Shown: positions 55,719 to 64,000 of the stretch, in pieces | How positions within the stretch are numbered: position 1 is the stretch's first letter | Layout of the letters: the number at the start of each line of letters is the position of its first letter | The notes under the pieces: model-generated | Told to the model about the DNA's origin: nothing | Seen by the model: the letters and a program-made list of their open reading frames with translations, nothing else | Databases searched by the model: none | Position numbers and translations under genes: made by a program | Assembly: GCF_000337675.1 (NCBI RefSeq) | Contig: NZ_AOIB01000037.1 | Span: 37,312-101,311, forward strand | Direction of reading: 5' to 3' | DNA: 64,000 bases | Source of the DNA: Natronococcus amylolyticus DSM 10524 | Lineage (GTDB): Archaea > Halobacteriota > Halobacteria > Halobacteriales > Natrialbaceae

Positions 55719-57947
55719 CTACTGGAACCCGATCCGGCTGCCGCGGCGACCGGTCGGATCCGGGCCGCTCGAGCCGCCCTGGAACTCCTCTTCGATCCGC
55801 TCGTAGTAGTCGAGGATGTCGTCGGTGATCGTCGGCCGGACGTTCTCCATGGCCTGGCGGAAGTGGCGCATCTCGACGGTGTCGGCCTCGTGGTCCTCCC
55901 GGAGCGCCTCGATGGCGGCCTCGCGGGCGATCGACTCGAGGTCGCTGCCGACGTAGCCGTCGGTGATCTCGGCGATTTCCTGGAGGTTGACGTCCGCGGC
56001 CAGCGGCGTCCCCTGGGTGTGGATGTCGAGGATCCGTTCGCGACCCTCGATGTCGGGCTCGCCGATCATCACCAGCCGGTCGAACCGCCCCGACCGCAGC
56101 AGGGCGGGGTCGATCATGTCCGGTCGGTTCGTCGCGCCGATGACCATCACGTTCTCCATCTCCTCGAGCCCGTCGAGTTCCGTGAGGAGCTGATTGACGA
56201 CTCGTTCGGAGACGTTCGAGCCGGTCTCACCGCCCCGCCCGGGCGCCAGCGCGTCGAGCTCGTCGAAGAAGATCACCGTCGGCGAGACCTGTCGGGCCTT
56301 CCGGAAGGTCTGGCGAATCGCCTTCTCCGATTCGCCGACCCACTTGCTGAGCAACTGCGGGCCCCGAACCGAGATGAAGTTGGCGTTCGTCTCGTTGGCG
56401 ACGGCTTTCGCCATCAGCGTCTTCCCCGTTCCGGGCGGCCCGTACAGCAGGACGCCGGCCGGCGGATCGATCCCCAGCCGCTCGAACCGATCGGGATTGT
56501 TCAGGGGCCACTCGACGGACTCCTGGACCTGCTCCTGGGCGTCTTGAAGGCCACCGACGTCGTCCCAGGAGATCTTCGGTAGCTCGACGAGCACCTCCCG
56601 CATCGCCGAGGGCTCGACCTCGTTCAGGGCGCCGCGGAAGTCCTGGCGCTTGACGATCATTCGGTCGATCAGACTCGGCGGGATGTCCTCCTCGTCCAGG
56701 TCGATCTCCGGGAGGTATCGGCGCAGGGCCTTCATCGCGGCCTCCTTGGTCAGACTCTCGATGTCGGCGCCGACGAAGCCGTGGGTCTCGTCGGCCATGT
56801 GGGCCAGATCCACGTCGTCCGACAGCGGCATCCCGCGCGTGTGGATCTGGAGGATCTCCTCGCGACCCACTTCATCGGGGACGCCGATCTCGATCTCGCG
56901 GTCGAACCGGCCTGGCCGACGCAGGGCGGGATCGACGCTGTCGACCCGGTTGGTCGCGGCGATGACGATCACCTGGCCCCGGGCCTCGAGGCCGTCCATC
57001 ATCGTCAGCAGCTGGGCGACGACCCGGCGCTCGACCTCGCCGGTCACGTCCTCCCGTTTGGGCGCGATGGAGTCGAGTTCGTCGATGAAGATGATCGCGG
57101 GCGACTCCTCGCTTGCGTCCTCGAAGATCTCCCTGAGTTGCTGTTCGCTTTCCCCGTAGTACTTCGAGATGATCTCCGGACCGGCGATGGAGAAGAAACT
57201 CGCCGAGGTCTCGTTGGCCACCGCCTTGGCGAGCAGGGTCTTCCCGGTGCCGGGCGGGCCGTGTAGCAGGACGCCCTGTGGCGGCTCGATCCCCAACTTC
57301 TTGAAGATCTGGGGATGTTTCATCGGTAACTCGACCATCTCGCGGACCCGCTGGATCTCGTCTTGCAGGCCACCGATGTCCTCGTAGGTGATCCCGCCGC
57401 CGGTCTTTTCGAAGCCGCTGATGGGTTCCTCGCGGAGTTCGACGTCGGTGTCCTCGGTGATCAAAACCACGCCCTCGGGCTCGGTTTCGACGGCGATCAG
57501 CGGGATCGCCTGCCCCGGCGAGCGCATGAAGGGGTGGTTCGTCGAGCTCATCACGGGGACGATGTCGCGGCCGACGACCGGGCGCTTGAGGATCTGGCGT
57601 TTGACCATGCCGGCGGCGTCGGAGCCGAACTGGACCGACGCCTCCTCGGGCGGTGCGAGGACGAGCTCGTCGGCCTTTGTCGCCTCGGCCTTCCGGATCG
57701 TCACTCGCTCGCCGATACCGACGTCGGCGTTCTGTCGGGTGAAGCCGTCGATCCGGACGGTGTCCGTGTTCCAGTCCTGTCGATCCGCACGCCACACCTT
57801 CGCGGCAGTCGTATCCGCGCCTTCGATCTCGATGATGTCGCCCGGACTGAGCTTTAGATGTAACAGCGTGTCCGGGTCGAGTCGGGCGATACCGCGACCC
57901 GAGTCGTTCGGGTACGCTTTCGCAACCTCCAGTTGGACTTCGTTCAT
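55719..57947 (-). CDS. cdc48: CDC48/VCP-type AAA ATPase (VAT)
   Basis: This 742-residue hexameric unfoldase feeds proteins to the proteasome. Domains: a double-psi barrel N domain (residues 1-185), D1 ATPase with Walker A GPPGTGKT at about 230-237 and Walker [16 protein letters not shown], and D2 with a second GPPGTGKT at about 500 and [15 protein letters not shown]. Length is normal for archaeal VAT. It is divergent from larC. Confidence 0.96.
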   Translation of the reverse strand: MNEVQLEVAKAYPNDSGRGIARLDPDTLLHLKLSPGDIIEIEGADTTAAKVWRADRQDWNTDTVRIDGFTRQNADVGIGERVTIRKAEATKADELVLAPPEEASVQFGSDAAGMVKRQILKRPVVGRDIVPVMSSTNHPFMRSPGQAIPLIAVETEPEGVVLITEDTDVELREEPISGFEKTGGGITYEDIGGLQDEIQRVREMVELPMKHPQIFKKLGIEPPQGVLLHGPPGTGKTLLAKAVANETSASFFSIAGPEIISKYYGESEQQLREIFEDASEESPAIIFIDELDSIAPKREDVTGEVERRVVAQLLTMMDGLEARGQVIVIAATNRVDSVDPALRRPGRFDREIEIGVPDEVGREEILQIHTRGMPLSDDVDLAHMADETHGFVGADIESLTKEAAMKALRRYLPEIDLDEEDIPPSLIDRMIVKRQDFRGALNEVEPSAMREVLVELPKISWDDVGGLQDAQEQVQESVEWPLNNPDRFERLGIDPPAGVLLYGPPGTGKTLMAKAVANETNANFISVRGPQLLSKWVGESEKAIRQTFRKARQVSPTVIFFDELDALAPGRGGETGSNVSERVVNQLLTELDGLEEMENVMVIGATNRPDMIDPALLRSGRFDRLVMIGEPDIEGRERILDIHTQGTPLAADVNLQEIAEITDGYVGSDLESIAREAAIEALREDHEADTVEMRHFRQAMENVRPTITDDILDYYERIEEEFQGGSSGPDPTGRRGSRIGFQ

Positions 57948-58146
57948 GATTCGGGATGGACGGCGATGTCAGTGATTCCGATTCGGTACCGGATAGGCTT
58001 TTTGCTACCGTGAACCCACACCGTGCTAGTTGTCACCACATCTAACTGAGGTGGCAAGACACATAGAGGTACCGCCTTCGGTCGCGGGCGCCCCTTCCGC
58101 CCGCAAAGAAGGTGGCTTTTTGCCCGCGCCAGTCGCCCCTACGAGT

Positions 58147-59523
58147 ATGCACACGCTCGCGTTCGACGGCCGACTGGGTGCAAGCGGCGACATGCTCCTC
58201 GCCGCGTTGCTCGACGCTGGCGCCGACCCGGCCGCCCTCGAGCCCGTTACGAACGAACTCGACCTCGAGTACCGGATCGACGACGCCGTCAAGTGCGGAA
58301 TCGCGGCGACGACCGTCGACGTCGTGCTGACAGATGCTGACGAGGGTTCCGACTCGAGTTCCCGCGACGGAAGTCACGTTCACGATCACGATCGAGGGGA
58401 CTCGGAGTCCCACGGCTACGGACACACCCACGACCTCGACGATAACGATCCGGATCAGCATGGTCACGGCCACGTTCACGACCACGGTGACTCGAGCGAC
58501 GCAGTTCCAGCCGAGGGCCACGGCCCCCACCGAAGCTACCTCGAGGTCTGCGAGATCGTCGAAGGGATGAGTCTCGACGAAGCGGTCGAACGCGACGCTC
58601 TCGCGATCTTCGAGCTGCTCGGCGAGGCCGAGGCGAGCGTCCACGGCGAAGCCCTCGAGGAAATCCACTTCCACGAGGTCGGCGCCGACGACGCCATCGC
58701 CGACGTCGTCGGTGCGGTCGCGCTCGTTCACGACCTCGAGCCAGAGCGGATCGTCACGACCCCGTTGGCCACCGGCGGCGGCAGCGTCGGGATGAGTCAC
58801 GGTGAGTACCCCATCCCCACCCCTGCAGTCGTCGAGATCGCCGAGCGTGCCGACTGGTCGTTGAGGGGTGGTCCCGTCGACGCCGAACTGCTGACGCCGA
58901 CGGGGGCGGCGATCCTGGGCCACCTCGCCGACGGCGTGGAGTCGCTGCCCGCACTGGAGCTCGAGGCCTCGGGCTACGGCGCCGGCGGCTACGACCTCGA
59001 CCCCCATCCGAACGTGCTTCGAGTGCTGGTGGGTGACGGCGGAAGCGAACTCGTGCGAGACGACATCACCGTCCTCGAGACGAACCTCGACGACGCGACG
59101 CCGGAGGTGCTCGGCGGTCTCCAGGAGACACTCGCGGACGCGGGCGCACGCGACGTTACGATCGTCCCGGCAACGATGAAGAAGTCCCGACCGGGCCACC
59201 TCGTGAAGGTGATCTGCAAACCCGAAGATCGGAAGCGGATTGCGCGAACGCTGGCCGAGGAGACCGGAACGCTCGGTATCAGGGAGGCCGGCGCGACCCA
59301 CCGCTGGATCGCCGAGCGGGAGTTCGAGACCGTCGAACTCGAGCTCGAGGGCGATCGCCACGAAATCACAGTGAAGATCGCCAGCGACGCCAACGGTACG
59401 ATGTACGACGTCAGCGCGGAGTACGACGACGCCGCGCGGGTGGCTCGAGCGAGCGGCCTCCCGGTTCGGGAGGTCGCCCGCCGCGCCGAATCCGCTGTTT
59501 TAGACGAAGAGATTGAACGCTGA
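58147..59523 (+). CDS. larC: LarC nickel pincer cofactor biosynthesis protein
   Basis: This 458-residue protein inserts nickel in the last step of making the nickel pincer cofactor used by LarA-type racemases. It starts TLAFDGRLGASGDMLLAALL and shows EIHFHEVGADDAIADVVGAV and later LETNLDDATPEVLGGLQETL. Residues about 77-128 are a His/Asp-rich loop (HVHDHDRGDSESHGYGHTHD and more), likely a metal-holding linker. No larA, larB or larE lies in the window. The ATG at 58147 starts the LarC domain. Confidence 0.92.
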   Translation: MHTLAFDGRLGASGDMLLAALLDAGADPAALEPVTNELDLEYRIDDAVKCGIAATTVDVVLTDADEGSDSSSRDGSHVHDHDRGDSESHGYGHTHDLDDNDPDQHGHGHVHDHGDSSDAVPAEGHGPHRSYLEVCEIVEGMSLDEAVERDALAIFELLGEAEASVHGEALEEIHFHEVGADDAIADVVGAVALVHDLEPERIVTTPLATGGGSVGMSHGEYPIPTPAVVEIAERADWSLRGGPVDAELLTPTGAAILGHLADGVESLPALELEASGYGAGGYDLDPHPNVLRVLVGDGGSELVRDDITVLETNLDDATPEVLGGLQETLADAGARDVTIVPATMKKSRPGHLVKVICKPEDRKRIARTLAEETGTLGIREAGATHRWIAEREFETVELELEGDRHEITVKIASDANGTMYDVSAEYDDAARVARASGLPVREVARRAESAVLDEEIER

Positions 59524-59678
59524 CGAGACGGTTACCGAGTGTCGACGAGACGGCGTCGATCGACGGCGGCCGCCGATTCGTTCGCGGGTTCGGCCGGTTC
59601 GAGCGCCTTCGATCGGAGCGCTCTCGCTATCCTCGAGGAGCGAACGGTAACGATCCTGGGCGAGTAGAGAGGTGGCGT

Positions 59679-60567
59679 TCACTCGTTCTCGTCGCCGGTG
59701 TCGTCGATCGGGATCGAGGTCGGATCGTCCCAGTCGTCCCCGGACGGCGTGGTCGAAGACTGCGAGACGTTCGTCGACTGTGAGACACTCGAAGACTGCG
59801 AGACGTTCGAAGATCGCGAGACGTTCGTCGAACGGGTGACCGACGTGCTGCTGGATTGGGAGACGGCCGTACTTGCGGTGTCCGAGAACTGGTCACCGAA
59901 GTCGTCAGTTCGGACGGTCGACCTCGAGGTCGTGACAGTAGCCGTCGGGACCGAACTCCGAGAGGTACTCGGGCTCGCTGGGATCGCTCACGTCGTAAAT
60001 GAGGATTCCCGGCTCCTCTCCGTCCTTGTCGATCGGGTAGAGAATCGGCTCGTCGGGGTGTTCCTCGAGCTTGTGGACGCCGGTTCGGGGCGTCTCGACC
60101 GTGGCGACGATCTCGGGCTCCTCGACGGTGCCGACGTCGTAGCCGTAGTCGATCACCTGAAACCCCATCTCGGCGCCGTCGACGTTGGGCTCGAGGGTTC
60201 GGTAGTAGAGCCCGTCGCGCGGGTCGAACTTCACGTCGTTCTGTCGGTTCGTGTTGGCCGAGGGAACTCGGTGGGCCTGCTCGGGATTCTCCAGATCCGA
60301 GAGGTCGACGAGGAAGCTCCCGCCCTCGCCGTAGTAGCCGCCCATTACGGCGTACTTCCCGTCGTCGCGTACCGCACCGTAGGTGTAGATCCCCGGCGGG
60401 TTCTCGAGGAAGTCGTGGCCGAGTCGCTCGAGGGTACCCGGAACGCCGCTGCCGTCGTCGTCCGTCGCTCCCTCGCCCCCGCTCACCGTTCCGGTTCCGA
60501 CCCCGCCGGCCGCGACGGCCGCGATCCCGCTGTACTTCAGGACGTCCCGCCGTGAACTGTCGAACAT
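59679..60567 (-). pseudogene. Frameshifted LVIVD-repeat Tat protein gene with Ser/Thr-rich tail
   Basis: The open frame 59905-60567 gives 220 residues: a twin-arginine signal (DSSRRDVLKYSGIAAVAAGG) and LVIVD-repeat segments such as GSFLVDLSDLENPEQAHRVP and GILIYDVSDPSEPEYLSEFG. It ends abruptly at CHDLEVDRPN. Related haloarchaeal proteins are longer (about 450 residues, from memory). In a frame shifted by one base, 59679-59904 continues as DFGDQFSDTASTAVSQ, then a hexapeptide-repeat Ser/Thr tail and an acidic end (PIDDTGDENE), and stops at 59679-59681. So the gene likely lost an internal part plus frame. The tail carries several N-V-S sequons. Confidence 0.65.
59758..59829. repeat. Four tandem 18-base repeats in the LVIVD gene tail
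   Basis: Four 18-base units (plus-strand type GACTGCGAGACGTTCGTC) follow one another, with a degenerate fifth at 59830-59847. On the minus strand they encode hexapeptides of pattern S-[ST]-[NS]-V-S-[QR]. This is a protein-level repeat, not a CRISPR. Confidence 0.8.
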
Positions 60568-60789
60568 GCCGGTTGGACCAATCGACTAAACTGTATTATC
60601 GTTAGTCAAGATCTTCACGGATTGAGGCGTTCACAAAGTTATATTATTCCGTTGTCACCTAGATGGAAGGGCAAACGAGACGACCGACGACCGCTCCGGT
60701 CGCGTCTGCCCCCTCTGAGACAGGGGACGGGGGTAGCCTACGAGGAGCGACGGACGACAAAACTTTTGCGACGGCGACGAGGTGTGAAG

Positions 60790-62127
60790 ATGATGGCCAC
60801 CGAGACCGATGATCGGGTCTACTACGTGATCAGCGACCTCCACATCGGCGGCGACGAACAGCTCGAGGACGTCGAGTTCCTCGACGAACTGCTCGAGTTC
60901 CTCGAACGACTCGAGGAGACCGACGAGAACGCCGAGCTGATCATCAACGGCGACGCGTTCGGGCTCTGGGAGTTTACGACCGTCGAGGGGATCGAGAAGT
61001 TCGAGGTGCTCGAGCGCACCTATCCGACGCTGTTCGAACAGTTTCGGGCAACTGGCGAGAACGTGCCAATCACGCTGTTGCCGGGCAACCACGACCACGA
61101 GCTGGCAGCCTACGACGAGTACGTCGAGCGTTTCGCCGAGTACAACGTCGAGCTTGTCCAGGACCGGTGGATCAGCCGGGAGATCGGCGACCAGGCGATC
61201 CACTTCGAGCACGGCCACCAGCACGACGCCAACAACCGGATCGAGGACTGGGGCAACCCCCACGCGACGCCGCTCGGCTACTACTACAACACCCTCGTGA
61301 CGAGCCGAGCGGGCCAGCTCTCCGATCGGGGACGGTACAACTGGATGAAAGACGTCCAGGCGGTGACCCCGACCGAACGGATGCCCGTCTGGCTCCTCTC
61401 GAAGTACTTCTACCGGGAGATGAACCCGCTGTTGCGGTACTCGATGTTCCCGTTCCTGTTACTGTTCAACATCAGTGTCATCCTCGCGGTGCTCGCGGGA
61501 CTCGATCTCGCGGGGATCTGGTCGATGCCCGTCGACCGAACCGAAGCCTTCCTCGGCCAGTTCGGTGCGGCCGGGACGGCGGCCTGGTTCTTCCTCGCGC
61601 TCAACGTCACCGTCGGCGGGCTGCTGACGCTCGTCGGCATCCCGCTGTACTTCATTCGCCGGGATATTCGGAAGACCGTCGACCGCTTCGGCGTCTTCGA
61701 GACCGAACTCACCGTCGATCCCCAGCAGCCCTACGAGAGCGCTGCCCGGGAGATCTTCTCCGAGCAGCCGGGAACGACGATCTTCTGCTACGGGCACACC
61801 CACCGACCGGGCGTCCGGGAGGTCGACGGCGGACTGCTGGTCAACAGCGGGACCTGGCTCAAGCGGCTCCACCGACGGGACGGGATCATCGGGATCCTCC
61901 CGCCGGTGTTTTACCCGTCCTACCAGCTGCCGGCCGTCCGCATCTCGGCGGACTCGGAGGGCGTCGCCGTCGAGTACGAACGGATGGCAAAGCCCAGCCC
62001 GGCCTCCGAGGAGCTGACTCGCACCGAGCGGTTCTTTACGGTCGGCCGGGAACCCGAACCGGATCTGCCCGACCGACACGTCGTCGAACCGCCACGCGAG
62101 AAACAGGTCGCGGAAGCGACTGACTGA
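60790..62127 (+). CDS. Metallophosphoesterase with two membrane helices
   Basis: This 445-residue protein has the calcineurin-type metal motifs in order: DLHIGGDEQ, NGDAFGLWE, GNHDHE, HGHQHD and GHTHRPG. Between them (about residues 225-300) are two membrane helices (LLLFNISVILAVLAGLDLAG, AAWFFLALNVTVGGLLTLVG), so it is probably membrane-anchored. It could be a phosphodiesterase or pyrophosphatase. The ATG at 60790 is followed by a second ATG at once; a TATA-like AAAACTTTTGC lies about 25-30 bases upstream. Confidence 0.88.
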   Translation: MMATETDDRVYYVISDLHIGGDEQLEDVEFLDELLEFLERLEETDENAELIINGDAFGLWEFTTVEGIEKFEVLERTYPTLFEQFRATGENVPITLLPGNHDHELAAYDEYVERFAEYNVELVQDRWISREIGDQAIHFEHGHQHDANNRIEDWGNPHATPLGYYYNTLVTSRAGQLSDRGRYNWMKDVQAVTPTERMPVWLLSKYFYREMNPLLRYSMFPFLLLFNISVILAVLAGLDLAGIWSMPVDRTEAFLGQFGAAGTAAWFFLALNVTVGGLLTLVGIPLYFIRRDIRKTVDRFGVFETELTVDPQQPYESAAREIFSEQPGTTIFCYGHTHRPGVREVDGGLLVNSGTWLKRLHRRDGIIGILPPVFYPSYQLPAVRISADSEGVAVEYERMAKPSPASEELTRTERFFTVGREPEPDLPDRHVVEPPREKQVAEATD

Positions 62128-62130
62128 TCG

Positions 62131-63558
62131 TCAGTCCGCGCTTTCAGTCGGTCGGCTGTGGCTCCCGGAGTGAGACCGGCGGGCCAGGAGGACGAACGGA
62201 ACTACCGTCGCCAGCGTCACGACCAGCAGTAGCTCCGCCCCCACGGAGAGCCCGACCAGGACCGAGACGTCGGCGTAGAACGTAAAGAGCAGAAACGCCG
62301 GGAAGACGGTCCCGATCGCGTACCGCCAGGGAACCACGAGCGGGCTCGAGATCGGTCCCGCACCGTTACGGAGCTCCTCGACCGCTTCCGGTCCGAGGAC
62401 CCAGGCGGTGTAGACCATGAACCCGGTTAGCCCGAGCACCAGGAGCAGATCGACGAGGTGGTCAGCGAACAGGGTAAACACGGCGGGACTGAACGCGTTT
62501 ACGCCGCCGGTGACCGCGACCAGGGCGAACAGTCCGCGAGTCGCGGTCGAGCGCTCGAGGTCGAACTCGTCGACCAGGAACGAGACTGGGATCTCGAGCA
62601 TGCTGATCAGACTCGTGAGGGCGGCGAGCAGGACGACCAGAAAGAAGACGGTTCCGAGGATGCGACCGCCGGGCAGGTTCGCGAACGCGCCGGCGATCCC
62701 GACGAACAGGGCACCGGGGCCGCCCTCCGTCGGCCCCGCAGCGAACGAGAACAGCAACGGGAACAACACGAGCCCGGCCAGAATTCCGATACCGAGGTTG
62801 AGTACGGCGATAGCCGAGGCGTCGAGGGGGAGCGAGCGGTCGTCGTCGACGTAGGATGCGTAGGTGATCATTGTCCCGCCGCCGATCGAGAGGGTAAACA
62901 GCGCCTGGCCGGCGGCCGATCCGAGCACCGACAGAAAGTTCTCCGTGAGGTAGGCGCCGTCGAATCCGAGGTAGAACTCGTACCCTTCTGTGGCTGCGGG
63001 TTGCTGGGCTGCCCAGATCGCAAGCGCGGCGAGAAGGAAGACGATCCCGGGCAGCATTACCTTCGTCGTCGCCTCGATACCGCGTCTGATCCCCGCGGTG
63101 ACGATCACCGCGGTGGCCGCCAGCACCGCCAGCTGGTAGCCAAACGCCTCGGGCCCGTAGCTGATCGCCGCGAAGTGGGCCCCCGGATCCGCGAAGTACG
63201 CGCCCGTCGCGCTCTCGAGGAAGTACCGAAGGATCCACCCGCCGACGACGCTGTAGAACGACATCAGCAGGATCGCGGTGACGACACAGAGCACGCCGAG
63301 CGCCGTCCAGGCCCGCGATCCCGCGAGCGAGCTGAACGCCCCGACCGGGTTCCGGTTCGAGCGCCGGCCGATCACGAACGCAGCCAGTAGCCCGGGAACG
63401 CCGACGAAAAGGACGATGAGCAGGTACAACAGCAGAAAGGCGCTCCCACCGTTCTCGGCGGTCATCCACGGGAACCGCCAGATGTTCCCCAGTCCGATCG
63501 CGCTCCCGACCGCGGCCAGGATGAACCCGGCCCGGCTCGCCCAACTCTCTCGTGCCAT
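62131..63558 (-). CDS. Sodium-dependent transporter (NSS/SNF family)
   Basis: This 475-residue membrane protein has about 12 helices of the LeuT fold. The first helix shows GSAIGLGNIWRFPWMTAENG, the substrate and sodium site. Other family segments are SIGGGTMITYASYVDDDRSL and GTVFFLVVLLAALTSLISML. It probably takes up an amino acid or similar solute with sodium. The ATG at 63558 (MARESWASRAG) is chosen by family alignment. It converges with the metallophosphoesterase gene (three-base gap). Confidence 0.92.
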   Translation of the reverse strand: MARESWASRAGFILAAVGSAIGLGNIWRFPWMTAENGGSAFLLLYLLIVLFVGVPGLLAAFVIGRRSNRNPVGAFSSLAGSRAWTALGVLCVVTAILLMSFYSVVGGWILRYFLESATGAYFADPGAHFAAISYGPEAFGYQLAVLAATAVIVTAGIRRGIEATTKVMLPGIVFLLAALAIWAAQQPAATEGYEFYLGFDGAYLTENFLSVLGSAAGQALFTLSIGGGTMITYASYVDDDRSLPLDASAIAVLNLGIGILAGLVLFPLLFSFAAGPTEGGPGALFVGIAGAFANLPGGRILGTVFFLVVLLAALTSLISMLEIPVSFLVDEFDLERSTATRGLFALVAVTGGVNAFSPAVFTLFADHLVDLLLVLGLTGFMVYTAWVLGPEAVEELRNGAGPISSPLVVPWRYAIGTVFPAFLLFTFYADVSVLVGLSVGAELLLVVTLATVVPFVLLARRSHSGSHSRPTESAD

Positions 63559-63889
63559 TCTGTCTCGGGCGAGCGGGTCGCCGCGCATAAGGCTTATCGT
63601 TAAATTGAAAGGAACTATCGTAACGATTCCTCGGAAACCGAAATATTTGCTTCAGGGAACGACCAGTCCAACATCTGATGACAGAGCTATTAGTGTGTGG
63701 AACTTTAGGTTTTGCTCCCGACTCGATTCCGCAACTCGAGTCGAAAACCGAAACGGTCGCGACGGATCCGTCCGGCCGTCAGCTTTCCCGGGGCTCGTCC
63801 GTCGGTTCGGACCAGTACGTTCTCCTTTCCTTATCATTGCTAACTATTATCGAGGATTTCGCCGAACGTACTCGACGGAGTGATAGTAC
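63559..63889. other. Divergent intergenic region
   Basis: About 330 bases between the NSS transporter and the Tat protein. It is AT-richer than the genes. A 71-codon frame (63678-63893) starts MTELLVCGTLGFAPDSIPQL, lies about 30 bases after a TATA-like AAATATTTG (63641-63649), and overlaps the next gene (GTGA). Its codon use is unlike the neighbours, so I rate it about 0.2. Otherwise only promoters are expected. Confidence 0.45.
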
Positions 63890-64000
63890 GTGACTAAGAG
63901 ACGACTTTCGAGACGCGGGTTCGGAGCACTGGGCGTGAGCGCGGCGCTGTTCGCCGGTGCCGGGCGGGGCGAAGGCGGGTTCGACGTCGAGGCGGGCCTC
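63890..64000 (+). CDS. Tat-exported protein, cut by the window end
   Basis: Only the first 37 codons are present. The product begins TKRRLSRRGFGALGVSAALF with a twin-arginine motif (SRRGFG) and a hydrophobic stretch (LGVSAALFAGAG), so it is an exported protein. The start is a GTG at 63890. Nothing of the mature domain is visible beyond EGGFDVEAGL. Confidence 0.6.
   Translation, partial: MTKRRLSRRGFGALGVSAALFAGAGRGEGGFDVEAGL

Noticed and set aside
59758..59829. 18-base tandem repeats as a CRISPR or replication iteron
   Set aside because: They are in frame with a Ser/Thr-rich protein tail, have no spacers and lie in a coding region.

Overview
The window comes from a halophilic archaeon (class Halobacteria), most likely from the Natrialba/Haloterrigena side of the group. 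The genus is an inference. The evidence is the high G+C content with GC-rich third codon positions, strongly acidic proteins, TATA boxes about 25-30 bases upstream of start codons (leaderless transcription), intron-less tRNA genes without encoded CCA, and a complete archaeal-order ribosomal protein cluster.

Layout. 1-7710: a universal stress protein, an amino-acid permease fused to two universal-stress domains, and the terminal oxidase genes coxB, fused coxA/coxC and coxD. 7711-9492: a gene-poor pocket with only small doubtful ORFs. 9493-11656: a DUF354 glycosyltransferase-like gene and wecB. 12011-26590 (minus strand): one tightly packed operon running RNA methyltransferase, L3, L4, L23, L2, S19, L22, S3, L29, RNase P component 1, S17, L14, L24, S4e, L5, S14, S8, L6, L32e, L19e, L18, S5, L30, L15, SecY. 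26890-27674: two identical tRNA-Gly(GCC) genes with three hairpin units that each end in a copy of the tRNA 3' end. 27914-33354: small haloarchaeal proteins, mch, a HAD phosphatase and a GTPBP1-type GTPase. 33613-37660: a cassette of a 49-residue hydrophobic peptide, a CHAT caspase-like protease, a HalOD1/DUF7504 protein and a DUF7344 winged helix. 37748-46887: zinc-finger protein, pyrF, DoxX, VOC, mgsA, two overlapping Kef-type antiporters, HAD, DUF2240 and RNase H. 47085-53642: a five-gene peptide-type ABC importer. 53749-64000: second DUF7344 protein, EamA exporter, CDC48 ATPase, LarC, a frameshifted LVIVD-repeat gene, metallophosphoesterase, NSS transporter and the start of a Tat-exported protein.

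How the parts fit. The left part serves respiration and amino-acid uptake. The long minus-strand operon supplies ribosome subunits, an RNase P subunit and the translocon. The right part is mixed housekeeping and transport. The stretches most worth a second look are the tRNA-Gly hairpin array, the CHAT cassette, the palindrome-built insert in the RNase P protein gene, and the broken LVIVD gene with hexapeptide sequon repeats.
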